The notes beneath the pieces were generated by a model, which was given only the letters and a program-made list of their open reading frames with translations, searched no databases and was not told the DNA's origin. The translations under genes were made by a program, and so were the position numbers. Positions 17,376 through 25,693 of a DNA stretch of 64,000 nt are shown one piece after another (the first letter of the stretch is position 1; each line of letters begins with the position of its first letter). Source of the stretch: Winogradskyella litoriviva (lineage in GTDB: Bacteria > Bacteroidota > Bacteroidia > Flavobacteriales > Flavobacteriaceae); NCBI RefSeq assembly GCF_013249065.1, contig NZ_JABRWQ010000001.1, positions 558,001-622,000 of the forward strand. Reading direction: 5' to 3'.

Positions 17376-18275
17376 TTAACTAGAACCCATAATATACTTC
17401 TTAGGCGTAGTTCCAAATTTCTTTTTAAAAGCTGCAATAAAATGGCTTCCTGTACTGTAACCCACTTTTAAGCCAACTTCGTTAACGTTATAATCGCCAG
17501 ATTCTAAAAGTTTACGCGCCACTTCCATTTTATAATCAAATAAAAAACTAAAAACCGAATCGCCATAAATCTGCTTAAAGCCTTCTTTTAATTTTTTAAG
17601 GCTTAAATCTATTTCATCAGCCAATTCTTGTAACGTTGGTGGCTCAGCCAAATTGGCAATAATAATGTCTTTTGCCTTTTTTAGTTTCGCTACATTAACC
17701 TCATCGACTAAATAAGGACATTGTTCAATATCAGCATCTTCACTTCGGTTAAAAAACAAGCTTAATAACTCATATGCCTTACCTTTAAAATATAATGCCT
17801 TAATAGAACTATTCAGATTAAAACTAATCAACTGGTTTAAAACTACAGCCATTGATGGCGAAATTATACCATCTTTATAATATTTTTTGTCCTTATTATC
17901 ATCCGTTAAAAACGTAACATAATTGGCATCATCTGAAAAAAGAGCATGAAATTTTTCTATAGAAATAACCAAGGAAACTAGCCAAGAATGAGGTTGTAAT
18001 TCTAAATGAATTGGTAAATCGTGTTGCGGATTATAAAGCAAAAGAGAGGTCTCTTCATTTATATTTAAGGTATAACTTCCTTGATTAAACATAAAAGCTG
18101 CAGAACCCTTATTACAAAAATGAAACTGAATATAACTGCTATCAATCTCACGTTCAATAACTTTGGTATTGATACCATCATTTTTGCTAGTTAAAACAAA
18201 AAAGCCTTCTTCTAATTTAACCTCATCAAAAGTACCTGTAGCGATACTTTTTAACGTTGATTTTTCTAATTTCAT
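17376..18275 (-). CDS. AraC-family transcriptional regulator divergent from hemA
   Basis: A 299-residue regulator with a C-terminal AraC helix-turn-helix (about 200-299; KLKKAKDIIIANLAEPPTLQELADEI, then VGYSTGSHFIAAFKKKFG). The N-terminal 190 residues resemble the sensing part of PchR/YqhC-like regulators (HFCNKGSAAFMFNQGSYTL). The frame is open to a TTG at 18305, but ATG 18275 gives a natural start downstream of the -7 motif at 18333-18340. It shares a 209-base divergent region with hemA. Such PchR-like proteins often sense iron or siderophores, so control of haem synthesis is a reasonable but untested inference. Confidence 0.82.
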   Translation of the reverse strand: MKLEKSTLKSIATGTFDEVKLEEGFFVLTSKNDGINTKVIEREIDSSYIQFHFCNKGSAAFMFNQGSYTLNINEETSLLLYNPQHDLPIHLELQPHSWLVSLVISIEKFHALFSDDANYVTFLTDDNKDKKYYKDGIISPSMAVVLNQLISFNLNSSIKALYFKGKAYELLSLFFNRSEDADIEQCPYLVDEVNVAKLKKAKDIIIANLAEPPTLQELADEIDLSLKKLKEGFKQIYGDSVFSFLFDYKMEVARKLLESGDYNVNEVGLKVGYSTGSHFIAAFKKKFGTTPKKYIMGSS

Positions 18276-18332
18276 TTTAAAGTTATTTAGATTCGTTCTA
18301 AACAAGAGCTGTCAAAAGCCTTGATTTTACTA

Positions 18333-18340
18333 CAAAAATA
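18333..18340 (-). promoter_or_regulatory. -7 promoter motif for the AraC gene
   Basis: The minus strand reads TATTTTTG. Just upstream an ATGAT-AATA-ATCAT inverted repeat (18340-18353) could be an operator in the hemA/AraC divergent region. Confidence 0.45.
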
Positions 18341-18434
18341 TGATAATAATCATGTTTACTTAAAAAAAGGTAGTTAAAAACCACAATCGATACTTAAAGT
18401 TCCTCTAGCGTTATTTTTTTATAAATATCAAATT

Positions 18435-18442
18435 TACATTTG
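18435..18442 (+). promoter_or_regulatory. -7 promoter motif for hemA
   Basis: TACATTTG, an exact TAnnTTTG match. It overlaps the apparent TTG start of the longest hemA frame and therefore points to ATG 18485 as the true start. Confidence 0.6.
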
Positions 18443-18484
18443 CGCTGTTACTTTTATAAGTCAGGTAAACGAGTAAAGCAACAC

Positions 18485-19732
18485 ATGCCAAATAGAAGCA
18501 AATATTTTTACGCTATAGGTCTCAGCTATAAAAAAGCTGATGCGCGCGTACGTGGTCATTTTAGTTTAAGCGACGATGCAAAACAAAACGTTTTGTCTCA
18601 AGCTAAGCAAAATGGCATAAAAAGTCTTGTGGTTATTTCTACATGCAACAGAACTGAACTTTACGGTTTTGCAGAACATCCTTTTCAATTGATTCAATTA
18701 TTGTGTGACAATACAAAAGGAACAGTTGAAGAATTTAGAGAAGTTGCCTACGTTCACAAAAATAAAGATGCTATTAACCACATGTTCCGAGTTGGTTCTG
18801 GTTTAGATAGTCAAATTCTTGGCGATTTTGAAATTATAAGTCAGCTTAAGTTTGGCGCCAAAGCATCACGTAAAGCCGGATTATTAAATTCATTTACGGA
18901 GCGTTTAGTGAATTCTGTAATTCAGGCAAGTAAGCGCATTAAAAACGAAACTGAGCTTTCTTCTGGTGCAACATCTGTTTCTTTCGCTTCTGTTCACTAT
19001 ATAATGAACAACGTAGAATCAATTTCAGAAAAGAACATTCTACTCTTTGGAACAGGAAAAATAGGTAGAAATACTTGTGAAAATTTAGTAAAACACACTA
19101 AAAATTCGCACATTACATTAATCAACAGAACTAAAACTAAAGCAGAAGAAGTTGCAGGCAAATTCAATTTAATTGTAAAAGATTATGAGAATTTAACCGA
19201 AGAACTTAACGTTTCAGACATTGTTATTGTTGCCACTGGTGCACAAAATCCAACAGTTTATAAATCTTTAATTTCAACCGAAAAACCTTTATTGGTTTTA
19301 GATTTATCAATTCCAAAAAATGTAAACGAAGATATTAAAGACCTTTCTAATATTACATTGGTACATTTAGATGATTTAGCCAAAATTACAGATGACACTT
19401 TAGAAAAAAGAAAAGCATTTATTCCTGCGGCCGAGTCAATTATAGAAGAGATAATGGCAGATTTTAACATATGGTTAGACACGCTTAAATTTGTACCTAC
19501 CATACAGGCTATAAAACATAAATTGACAGATTTTAAAAATTCTGAATTCAATACACAACGCAAAAAATTAGCTGATTTTAATGAAGACCAAGCCGAATTG
19601 ATTACTAATAATCTCATTCAAAAAATTACTAATCAGTTTGCACACCACTTAAGAGAAGACAGCAATTCTTCAGATGAAAGCATTGAGCTTATCAAAAAAA
19701 TATTTCAGTTAGAAACTACCGATAATGTCTAA
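18485..19732 (+). CDS. hemA: Glutamyl-tRNA reductase
   Basis: First enzyme of C5-pathway tetrapyrrole synthesis: reduces glutamyl-tRNA to glutamate-1-semialdehyde with NADPH. The catalytic segment STCNRTELYGF holds the active-site Cys; FRVGSGLDSQILGDFEI and the NADPH-binding ILLFGTGKIGRNTCENL follow; the C-terminal dimerisation helix ends the protein. Start ATG 18485 gives 415 residues, the usual length; the frame extends to TTG 18440 but that overlaps the -7 motif. It overlaps hemCD by 8 bases, so hemA-hemCD is an operon. Confidence 0.93.
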   Translation: MPNRSKYFYAIGLSYKKADARVRGHFSLSDDAKQNVLSQAKQNGIKSLVVISTCNRTELYGFAEHPFQLIQLLCDNTKGTVEEFREVAYVHKNKDAINHMFRVGSGLDSQILGDFEIISQLKFGAKASRKAGLLNSFTERLVNSVIQASKRIKNETELSSGATSVSFASVHYIMNNVESISEKNILLFGTGKIGRNTCENLVKHTKNSHITLINRTKTKAEEVAGKFNLIVKDYENLTEELNVSDIVIVATGAQNPTVYKSLISTEKPLLVLDLSIPKNVNEDIKDLSNITLVHLDDLAKITDDTLEKRKAFIPAAESIIEEIMADFNIWLDTLKFVPTIQAIKHKLTDFKNSEFNTQRKKLADFNEDQAELITNNLIQKITNQFAHHLREDSNSSDESIELIKKIFQLETTDNV

Positions 19733-21305
19733 AATAATTCGCATTGGCACACGCGACAGCCAGCTCGCTATGTGGCAAGCAAAAACTGTTCAATCTCAAC
19801 TTGAACATTTAGGTCATAAAACCGTTCTTGTGCCTGTAAAATCAACAGGAGATTTAGTTCTAGATAAACCATTATACGAACTCGGAATCACAGGAGTTTT
19901 TACAAGAACTTTAGATATTGCCATGCTCAACGGTAGTATTGATATTGCGGTTCATTCACTAAAAGATGTACCAACCGTTTTACCAAAAGGAATTGTGCAA
20001 GCTGCCGTTTTAAAACGTGGAAATATCAATGACACCTTAGTTTTTAAAGACAATGAAGAGTTTTTATCTGCTAGAGATGCCGTTATCGCAACCGGAAGTT
20101 TAAGACGACGTGCACAATGGCTCAACCGTTATCCAACACACACAATTGTTGGTTTACGTGGTAATGTAAATTCTAGATTAGAAAAACTTGAAACTAATGA
20201 AGATTGGAATGCCGCTATTTTTGCAGGCGCAGGCTTAGGTCGCTTAGGTATTACACCCGAGAATTCAATTAATTTAGGTTGGATGATTCCTGCTCCAGCT
20301 CAAGGCGCTATAATGATTACAGCTTTAGAGGCTGATGAAGAAACAAGAGAAATCTTGAATGAAATTAATGATGAAGTCACTCAAATCTGTACCTCTATTG
20401 AACGCGAATTCCTAAACCGTTTAGAAGGTGGTTGTACAGCACCAATTGGTGCTATTTGTTACATCAATAAAGAAGAAGAGGTTAATTTTAAAGGAATTCT
20501 TTTAAGTAAAGATGGTACCAAAAAGATTGAAGTCACTAAGGTTGCTGCTTTAGGAAGCCATCACAATATTGCAGAATTCTGTGCCGATTATATTATTGGA
20601 AAAGGAGGTAAAGTACTAATTGACGAATTAACACAAGGCGACAAAATAACCAACATCTATTCCACTAAAAAATTAACTAACGACCAGGTAGCTAAGTTTC
20701 ATGACGATGTGGTTGCACAAAGCAACGATTCTGTAAAAATTAATCCTAATCGATTAACAAAAAGCATCGTTCGTAACGAAATTGAAAACGTGATTATTAC
20801 AAGTCAGAATGCCGTTGAAGCCTTATTGACTAATTTTTCTGCTGTAGAATTACAATTCAAAAATATTTATTGCGTCGGTAGAAAAACGAAGCGTTTAGTA
20901 GAGAAAAAAATAGGAAAAGTTAAGCATTACGAACAGTATGCTAAAGGTTTAGCCAATCATATGGTTGAATTTATGGATGGTTCTGAAGCCACATTTTTCT
21001 GTAGTAATTTGAGATTAGATACCATTCCAGATATTTTAGAAGAAAACAATATAAAAGTCAACGAAGTTGAAGCTTACGAAACAAAGTTTGATGCTGAAAA
21101 AGTAGAAGGCGATTTAGATGGTGTAATGTTTTACAGTCCATCTACAGTTCAAAGTTTCTTAAAACAGAATAAAGCAAAAGGTATTGCATTTTGTATTGGC
21201 GAAACCACTGCAACAGAAGCTAGAAAGTATTTTGAAGAGGTAAGAGTTGCCAAGGTACCTTTGGTGGAAAGTGTTGTGGAATTGGTGAACGCGTTTTATG
21301 AGTAA
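19725..21305 (+). CDS. hemC: Hydroxymethylbilane synthase fused to uroporphyrinogen-III synthase
   Basis: A 526-residue bifunctional protein. Residues 1-300 are HemC, which polymerises porphobilinogen: MSKIIRIGTRDSQLAMWQAK, VHSLKDVPT, ATGSLRRRAQ, and LEGGCTAPIGA with Cys237, the dipyrromethane cofactor attachment site. Residues about 305-526 look like HemD (TNIYSTKKL, then VIITSQNAVEALL, VGRKTKRLV, GVMFYSPSTVQSFL), which closes and inverts ring D. HemC alone is about 300 residues, so the extra 220 residues are clear. Fusion lets the unstable linear tetrapyrrole pass directly. It follows hemA with an 8-base overlap. Confidence 0.9.
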   Translation: MSKIIRIGTRDSQLAMWQAKTVQSQLEHLGHKTVLVPVKSTGDLVLDKPLYELGITGVFTRTLDIAMLNGSIDIAVHSLKDVPTVLPKGIVQAAVLKRGNINDTLVFKDNEEFLSARDAVIATGSLRRRAQWLNRYPTHTIVGLRGNVNSRLEKLETNEDWNAAIFAGAGLGRLGITPENSINLGWMIPAPAQGAIMITALEADEETREILNEINDEVTQICTSIEREFLNRLEGGCTAPIGAICYINKEEEVNFKGILLSKDGTKKIEVTKVAALGSHHNIAEFCADYIIGKGGKVLIDELTQGDKITNIYSTKKLTNDQVAKFHDDVVAQSNDSVKINPNRLTKSIVRNEIENVIITSQNAVEALLTNFSAVELQFKNIYCVGRKTKRLVEKKIGKVKHYEQYAKGLANHMVEFMDGSEATFFCSNLRLDTIPDILEENNIKVNEVEAYETKFDAEKVEGDLDGVMFYSPSTVQSFLKQNKAKGIAFCIGETTATEARKYFEEVRVAKVPLVESVVELVNAFYE

Positions 21306-21340
21306 CTGTTGGCTTTTAGCCTTTAGCTGTTAGCACCACT

Positions 21341-21417
21341 GTTGTCATTCCTGCGCAGGCAGGAATCCAAAAAATAAAGTACAATTAAATAGATTCCTGC
21401 CTTCGCAGGAATGACAG
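21341..21417. repeat. Inverted-repeat element, family 2
   Basis: Two arms, GTCATTCCTGCGCAGGCAGG(AATCC) at 21344-21367 and GATTCCTGCCTTCGCAGGAA(TGACAG) at 21392-21417, pair with one another, and each holds a small internal hairpin. This looks like an intergenic REP-type sequence common in flavobacterial genomes. It lies 4 bases before the hemE ATG. A degenerate half occurs at 57130-57147. Confidence 0.7.
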
Positions 21418-21421
21418 AACG

Positions 21422-22453
21422 ATGATAAAAAACGATTTATTCTTAAGAGCATTAAAAGGCGAAACTGTAGAACGTCCGCCAGTATGGATGATGCGTCAAG
21501 CTGGTAGATACTTACCAGAGTTTATGGAAATCAAAGCAAAATATGATTTCTTTACACGCTGCCAAACACCAGAATTAGCAAGTGAAATTACAGTACAACC
21601 GATTCGTCGTTATGGTATGGATGCTGCTATTCTGTTTTCAGATATTTTAGTGATTCCTCAAGCCATGAATATTGAGGTACAAATGAAACCTAATTTTGGA
21701 CCTTACTTACCAAATCCTATTCGTTCTCAAAAAGATGTGGATAATGTAATCGTTCCTGATGTAAAAGAAGCTTTAAACTACGTTTACGAAGCCATTAAAG
21801 CGACTAAAGAAAAACTAAACGATGAAATTCCGTTAATTGGTTTTGCTGGTTCACCATGGACGATACTTTGTTATTGTGTCCAAGGACAAGGCTCTAAAAA
21901 CTTTGATAAAGCTAAAGAGTTTTGTTTTACAAATCCGATTGCTGCACATCAATTATTACAGAAAATTACAGATACTACAATTACTTATTTAAAGGAAAAA
22001 GTAAAAGCTGGTTGTAATGCTGTACAAGTTTTTGATTCTTGGGGAGGCATGTTATCACCTGTAGATTATCAAGAATTTTCTTGGCAATATATTCAACAAA
22101 TCATTGATGCGTTAAAAGACGATGCACCAGTTATCGCCTTTGGTAAAGGGTGTTGGTTTGCTTTAGATACTATGGCCAAATCTGGAGCGTCTGCTTTAGG
22201 TATAGACTGGACGTGTTCTGCAAGTAACGCACGTTACCTCACAGGAGGAAATATTACACTTCAGGGTAACTTTGACCCAACACGTTTATTTTCGCCACCT
22301 GCTGAAATTAAGAAGATGGTTACTCAGATGATTAACGACTTTGGAAAAGATAAATACATCGTTAATTTAGGGCATGGTATCTTACCAAATATTCCATTAG
22401 AGAACGCAAAAGCATTTATTGATGCTGTTAAAGAATATAAAAGCCCATCCTAG
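21422..22453 (+). CDS. hemE: Uroporphyrinogen decarboxylase
   Basis: Decarboxylates the four acetate groups of uroporphyrinogen III to give coproporphyrinogen III, the substrate of HemF nearby. Diagnostic N-terminal motif [17 protein letters not shown] (about 17-33), then [11 protein letters not shown] with the catalytic Asp, and [10 protein letters not shown]. At 343 residues it is full length. It is separated from hemCD by an inverted-repeat element, which may uncouple their expression, and is followed by a palindrome CCTTCCCAATTGGGAAGG. Confidence 0.94.
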   Translation: MIKNDLFLRALKGETVERPPVWMMRQAGRYLPEFMEIKAKYDFFTRCQTPELASEITVQPIRRYGMDAAILFSDILVIPQAMNIEVQMKPNFGPYLPNPIRSQKDVDNVIVPDVKEALNYVYEAIKATKEKLNDEIPLIGFAGSPWTILCYCVQGQGSKNFDKAKEFCFTNPIAAHQLLQKITDTTITYLKEKVKAGCNAVQVFDSWGGMLSPVDYQEFSWQYIQQIIDALKDDAPVIAFGKGCWFALDTMAKSGASALGIDWTCSASNARYLTGGNITLQGNFDPTRLFSPPAEIKKMVTQMINDFGKDKYIVNLGHGILPNIPLENAKAFIDAVKEYKSPS

Positions 22454-22471
22454 CCTTCCCAATTGGGAAGG
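22454..22471. repeat. Perfect 18-bp palindrome after hemE
   Basis: CCTTCCCAATTGGGAAGG starts directly at the last base of the hemE stop codon. No T run follows, so it is more likely a small repeat or mRNA-stabilising hairpin than a terminator. A related CCCC-AAA-GGGG hairpin lies at 25550-25560. Confidence 0.6.
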
Positions 22472-22624
22472 AACTCAAACTCAGGCGGCTTATTCATTTT
22501 AAGAAAGTGGTTAAATTCTTAATTTTGAAATGAACTTTTAAAGCATTACAAGTTTAGTCATCAATTATTGTAACTTAAAGCCTGTTTTTGCGTCTTTTAA
22601 GTAATCATCATCAAAAACAATAAT

Positions 22625-23392
22625 ATGATAAGGAACATATTAAAAGGTATCCAAGCTTATACCGGAACTTTTGCTTTAATTTCTCAGTTAAAACTTTGGA
22701 AATACTTCGCCATTCCTATTATAATTAGTGTTGTAACAGCCTTAATGATTGGGTTATCTGCTTACGGATTATCTGACAACATTGGACGTTTTATTGCTAA
22801 CATTTGGCCATGGGAATGGGGAAGTGAAACCTTCACCTCAATTTCTACATTTATTGGTGGCATTGTTGTTATTGCTATTGGACTAATTCTATACAAACAC
22901 ATCATCATGGCTTTTTCTGCGCCATTTATGAGTCCGGTTTCAGAAAAAATTGAAGCACATTTGACAGGTGTAGAAAGACACAACCATAGAAAAACGTCTT
23001 TTCAAGAACAATTATGGAGAGGTATTAGAATAAATATTAGAAATTTAGGAAAAGAATTACTCTTTACAACACCTCTATTACTATTGAAATTTATTCCAAT
23101 AGTCAATATATTTTCAACCGTATTATTGTTTTTATTGCAAGCCTATTATGCAGGTTTTAGTAATATGGATTATACTTTAGAACGACATTTTAAATATAAA
23201 GAAAGCATCAATTTTGTTGGAAGACATAAAGGCATTGCAATTGGTAATGGTATTGTTTTCATGCTCTTTTTATTAATTCCGGTTGTAGGTGTAATTTTGG
23301 TTTTACCAATGAGTGTAACAGCTTCTTCAATAAATACCGTAAATCTATTAGAACAAGAAAATTCTCTAAACCACAATAGCGTCACAGTATGA
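22625..23392 (+). CDS. EI24 domain-containing membrane protein (CysZ-like)
   Basis: A 255-residue integral membrane protein with four or more hydrophobic segments (about 28-50, 73-95, 142-170, 205-235), matching the EI24/CysZ (formerly DUF540) family: ILKGIQAYTGTFALISQLKLW at the start, FMSPVSEKIEAHLTG in the middle, and ANMD-like YYAGFSNMDYTLERH. CysZ members transport sulfate; the flavobacterial members are uncharacterised. It overlaps the GNAT gene by 4 bases (ATGA) and sits in the hemE-hemF interval. Confidence 0.8.
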   Translation: MIRNILKGIQAYTGTFALISQLKLWKYFAIPIIISVVTALMIGLSAYGLSDNIGRFIANIWPWEWGSETFTSISTFIGGIVVIAIGLILYKHIIMAFSAPFMSPVSEKIEAHLTGVERHNHRKTSFQEQLWRGIRINIRNLGKELLFTTPLLLLKFIPIVNIFSTVLLFLLQAYYAGFSNMDYTLERHFKYKESINFVGRHKGIAIGNGIVFMLFLLIPVVGVILVLPMSVTASSINTVNLLEQENSLNHNSVTV

Positions 23393-23937
23393 TGGTTGCA
23401 AAATTTAATGATTTCGAAATAAACCCAATACATAAAGGCGACGCTTGGAAGGTTTGTGATTTGTGTGTGGCAAATGCAGATAGATTAAAACGTTATTTTC
23501 CAAAAACCTTAGAACAGAATTTAAACCCAACCTTATCTCAACTATTTGTTGAAAAAATGGTAAAACAGTTTGAAGACAAAGAAACATTTCTATTCACTTT
23601 AAAACATTCTGAAACTAGAGAACTCGCAGGACTTATTTATATCAAGGAACTCGATTGGAACATAAAACAAGGAGAATTCGCCTACTGCATTGGTTATCCT
23701 TTTGAAGGGCAAGGCTTAATGTCTAAAGCTATTAATCAACTATCTCAACATGCATTCACTAATTTGGGTCTAGATACACTTCAAATTATTGCACACAAAG
23801 ACAATTTACCAAGTGTAAAGGTGGCTTTAAACAATGATTTTAAATGGATTAAAACTTTAGTCAATGAGTTTACACCAAATGGAGAAGCACCTTTGGATAT
23901 GGAGTTATATGAATTACACAGACCTAGCAGGTTTTAA
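23389..23937 (+). CDS. GNAT acetyltransferase (RimJ/RimL type)
   Basis: A 182-residue N-acetyltransferase. The acetyl-CoA loop reads YPFEGQGLMSKAINQL (about 103-118), followed by the LDTLQIIAHKDNLPSVKVALNNDF segment typical of RimJ/RimL and diamine acetyltransferases. The acceptor is unknown. Translation is coupled to the EI24 gene through a 4-base overlap. Its last five codons (RPSRF) and stop lie in a REP palindrome at 23921, so the C-terminus was probably altered by insertion of that element. Confidence 0.85.
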   Translation: MMVAKFNDFEINPIHKGDAWKVCDLCVANADRLKRYFPKTLEQNLNPTLSQLFVEKMVKQFEDKETFLFTLKHSETRELAGLIYIKELDWNIKQGEFAYCIGYPFEGQGLMSKAINQLSQHAFTNLGLDTLQIIAHKDNLPSVKVALNNDFKWIKTLVNEFTPNGEAPLDMELYELHRPSRF

Positions 23938-23950
23938 AAATCTAATAGCA
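23921..23950. repeat. REP palindrome a (degenerate)
   Basis: GACCTAGCAGGTTTTAAAAA followed by TCTAATAGCA: the left half of the consensus is good, the right half decayed. It encodes the end of the GNAT gene. Confidence 0.5.
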
Positions 23951-23961
23951 AATGTCATAAT

Positions 23962-23988
23962 CCTGCAAGGTTTCCAAAACCTTGTAGG
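23962..23988. repeat. REP palindrome b
   Basis: CCTGCAAGGTTT and AAACCTTGTAGG around CCA; one G-T pair. It lies 18 bases before the ATG of the RAYT-HemF gene. Together with its 3' flank it is nearly identical to copy f, which precedes the YchJ-like gene. Confidence 0.75.
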
Positions 23989-24006
23989 TATTTAAGAGAA
24001 AACACC

Positions 24007-25536
24007 ATGAAACTAGAAACTTTAGAAAAAGACCATTATTATCATATATATAATCGCGGAATTGATGGCTGTAATATCTTTAATTCCGATGAAAACAAAC
24101 GTTATTTTCTAGAGTTAACAGGAAAATATTTAGACAACAAAATAAAAATTTCAGCTTATTGTCTTTTAGATATTCATTTTCATTTTCTAATTCAAATTAA
24201 TGCTGAAACAAAGGAAGCTACTCAAGCTTTTTCTAATCTTTTCAATGCTTACTCTAAAGCATTCAATAAGCAAAACAACAGAACTGGAAGTCTTTTCGAA
24301 AAACATTTTAAGCGAAAAAAGATAGCTTCAGAAGCTTATTTTAAAACTGTATTTTGTTACATTCATCGTAATCCTAAAAATGATTGGCAACATTACAAAT
24401 TCTCTTCTTATTCTTTTTATCATCTTGAAAAAACACCGAAATACTTTAATTTAGACAAAAATTACAGTTTGGATTTATTTAGTGATTTAAACAATCTACA
24501 GTATGTCCACAACCAATATAAAATAGAAGACCTACAAGGTTCTGAAAACCTTGCAGGTCAAAATAACAACAATCATAAATCTCACAATCTACAAGGTCTC
24601 AAAGACCTTGTAAGTTTTAAACCCAACAATATTATCAAAAACAAATTCTTCAAATACATACACCAATTACAAGACACTATCACTTCTAAACTAGAAGAAG
24701 TAGATGGCAAAGCAAAATTCCAAGAAGACCTTTGGGACCGACCTGAAGGTGGTGGTGGAAGAACACGCGTAATTGAAAACGGAAACGTTTTTGAAAAAGG
24801 TGGTGTCAATATCTCTGGCGTTCATGGAAAATTACCAGACAGCATGCAAAAATACTTCGGTGTAGAAGATGCTGATTTTTTTGCTTGTGGTTTAAGTTTA
24901 GTCTTGCATCCTACAAATCCAATGGTTCCAACGGTTCACGCGAATTGGCGCTATTTTGAAATGTATGATAAAGAAGGTAACATTGTTGACCAATGGTTTG
25001 GTGGTGGACAAGATTTAACGCCTTACTACTTATTTGAAGAAGACGCCAAACACTTTCATCAAACTTGCAAAACGGCTTGCGACAAACATAACCCGGAATT
25101 TTATTCAAAATACAAGTCGCGTTGCGATGAATACTTTTACAACGCTCATAGAAATGAAGGTCGCGGTTTAGGCGGTTTATTCTTTGATTATTGCAAAGCC
25201 ACAGACGAGATGAGTATGCAAAACTGGTACGATTTTGTAACCGAAGTTGGAGATAGTTTCTTAGAAGCTTATGTACCAATTGTTGAAAAACGAAAAGCAT
25301 TAGAATACACCAAACCTCAACGCGACTGGCAAGAAATTAGAAGAGGACGTTATGTAGAATTCAATTTAGTGCATGATAAAGGCACATTATTCGGGTTGAA
25401 AACTAATGGACGCATAGAAAGTATCCTAATGAGTTTACCACCACATGTACAATGGGTTTACGACCATCAACCAGAAGCCGGAAGTGCGGAAGAAAAACTA
25501 ATTAAGGTATTGCAAAATCCAGTAGATTGGGTGTAA
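24007..25536 (+). CDS. hemF: Fusion: REP-associated tyrosine transposase + coproporphyrinogen III oxidase
   Basis: A 509-residue chimera. Residues 1-150 are a RAYT/Y1 transposase domain: YYHIYNRG, the HUH motif DIHFHFLIQ (His57, His59), GSLFEKHFKRK, and catalytic-Tyr segment CYIHRNPKND (Tyr118). Residues 175-205 are encoded by two REP palindromes (c, d). Residues 211-509 are a complete aerobic HemF: RPEGGGGRTRVIENGNVFEKGG, HANWRYFE, WFGGGQDLTPYY, and DWQEIRRGRYVEFNLVHDKGT. HemF converts coproporphyrinogen III to protoporphyrinogen IX using O2. No ATG, GTG or TTG lies between codon 156 and the Met at 24844, deep in the HemF domain, so HemF appears to be made only as the fusion. Whether it is processed is unknown. 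Confidence 0.9.
   Translation: MKLETLEKDHYYHIYNRGIDGCNIFNSDENKRYFLELTGKYLDNKIKISAYCLLDIHFHFLIQINAETKEATQAFSNLFNAYSKAFNKQNNRTGSLFEKHFKRKKIASEAYFKTVFCYIHRNPKNDWQHYKFSSYSFYHLEKTPKYFNLDKNYSLDLFSDLNNLQYVHNQYKIEDLQGSENLAGQNNNNHKSHNLQGLKDLVSFKPNNIIKNKFFKYIHQLQDTITSKLEEVDGKAKFQEDLWDRPEGGGGRTRVIENGNVFEKGGVNISGVHGKLPDSMQKYFGVEDADFFACGLSLVLHPTNPMVPTVHANWRYFEMYDKEGNIVDQWFGGGQDLTPYYLFEEDAKHFHQTCKTACDKHNPEFYSKYKSRCDEYFYNAHRNEGRGLGGLFFDYCKATDEMSMQNWYDFVTEVGDSFLEAYVPIVEKRKALEYTKPQRDWQEIRRGRYVEFNLVHDKGTLFGLKTNGRIESILMSLPPHVQWVYDHQPEAGSAEEKLIKVLQNPVDWV
24529..24559. repeat. REP palindrome c (in the fusion linker)
   Basis: GACCTACAAGGTT pairs with AACCTTGCAGGTC around a short loop. It is translated in frame as DLQGSENLAGQ between the transposase and HemF domains. 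Confidence 0.8.
24590..24612. repeat. REP palindrome d (in the fusion linker)
   Basis: TACAAGGTCT-CAA-AGACCTTGTA, perfect 10-bp arms, translated as LQGLKDLV. It ends 18 bases before the ATT-ATC codons where hemF would be expected to start. Confidence 0.8.
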
Positions 25537-25588
25537 GAAGCTCCTTAATCCCCAAAGGGGAAACTGTTATGCCGAATAAAACTAATCA

Positions 25589-25621
25589 AGACCTTGCAGG
25601 TTTTTAAAACCCAGCAGGTCT
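25589..25621. repeat. REP palindrome e
   Basis: AGACCTTGCAGGTTTT and AAAACCCAGCAGGTCT, imperfect arms, in the hemF to YchJ-like intergenic region. Confidence 0.7.
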
Positions 25622-25634
25622 AACAACAACAAAC

Positions 25635-25663
25635 ACCTGCAAGGTTTCCAAAACCTTGTAGGT
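25635..25663. repeat. REP palindrome f
   Basis: ACCTGCAAGGTTT and AAACCTTGTAGGT around CCA. It is the same as copy b and is likewise followed by GGTATT...AGAGAAA and an ATG about 30 bases on. Confidence 0.75.
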
Positions 25664-25693
25664 ATTAATCAGAGAAATATTATAAATTCAACC

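Noticed and set aside
24582..25300. Minus-strand frames inside hemF (75 and 129 codons)
   Set aside because: They are mirror frames of a strongly conserved gene and show no signal, motif or promoter of their own.
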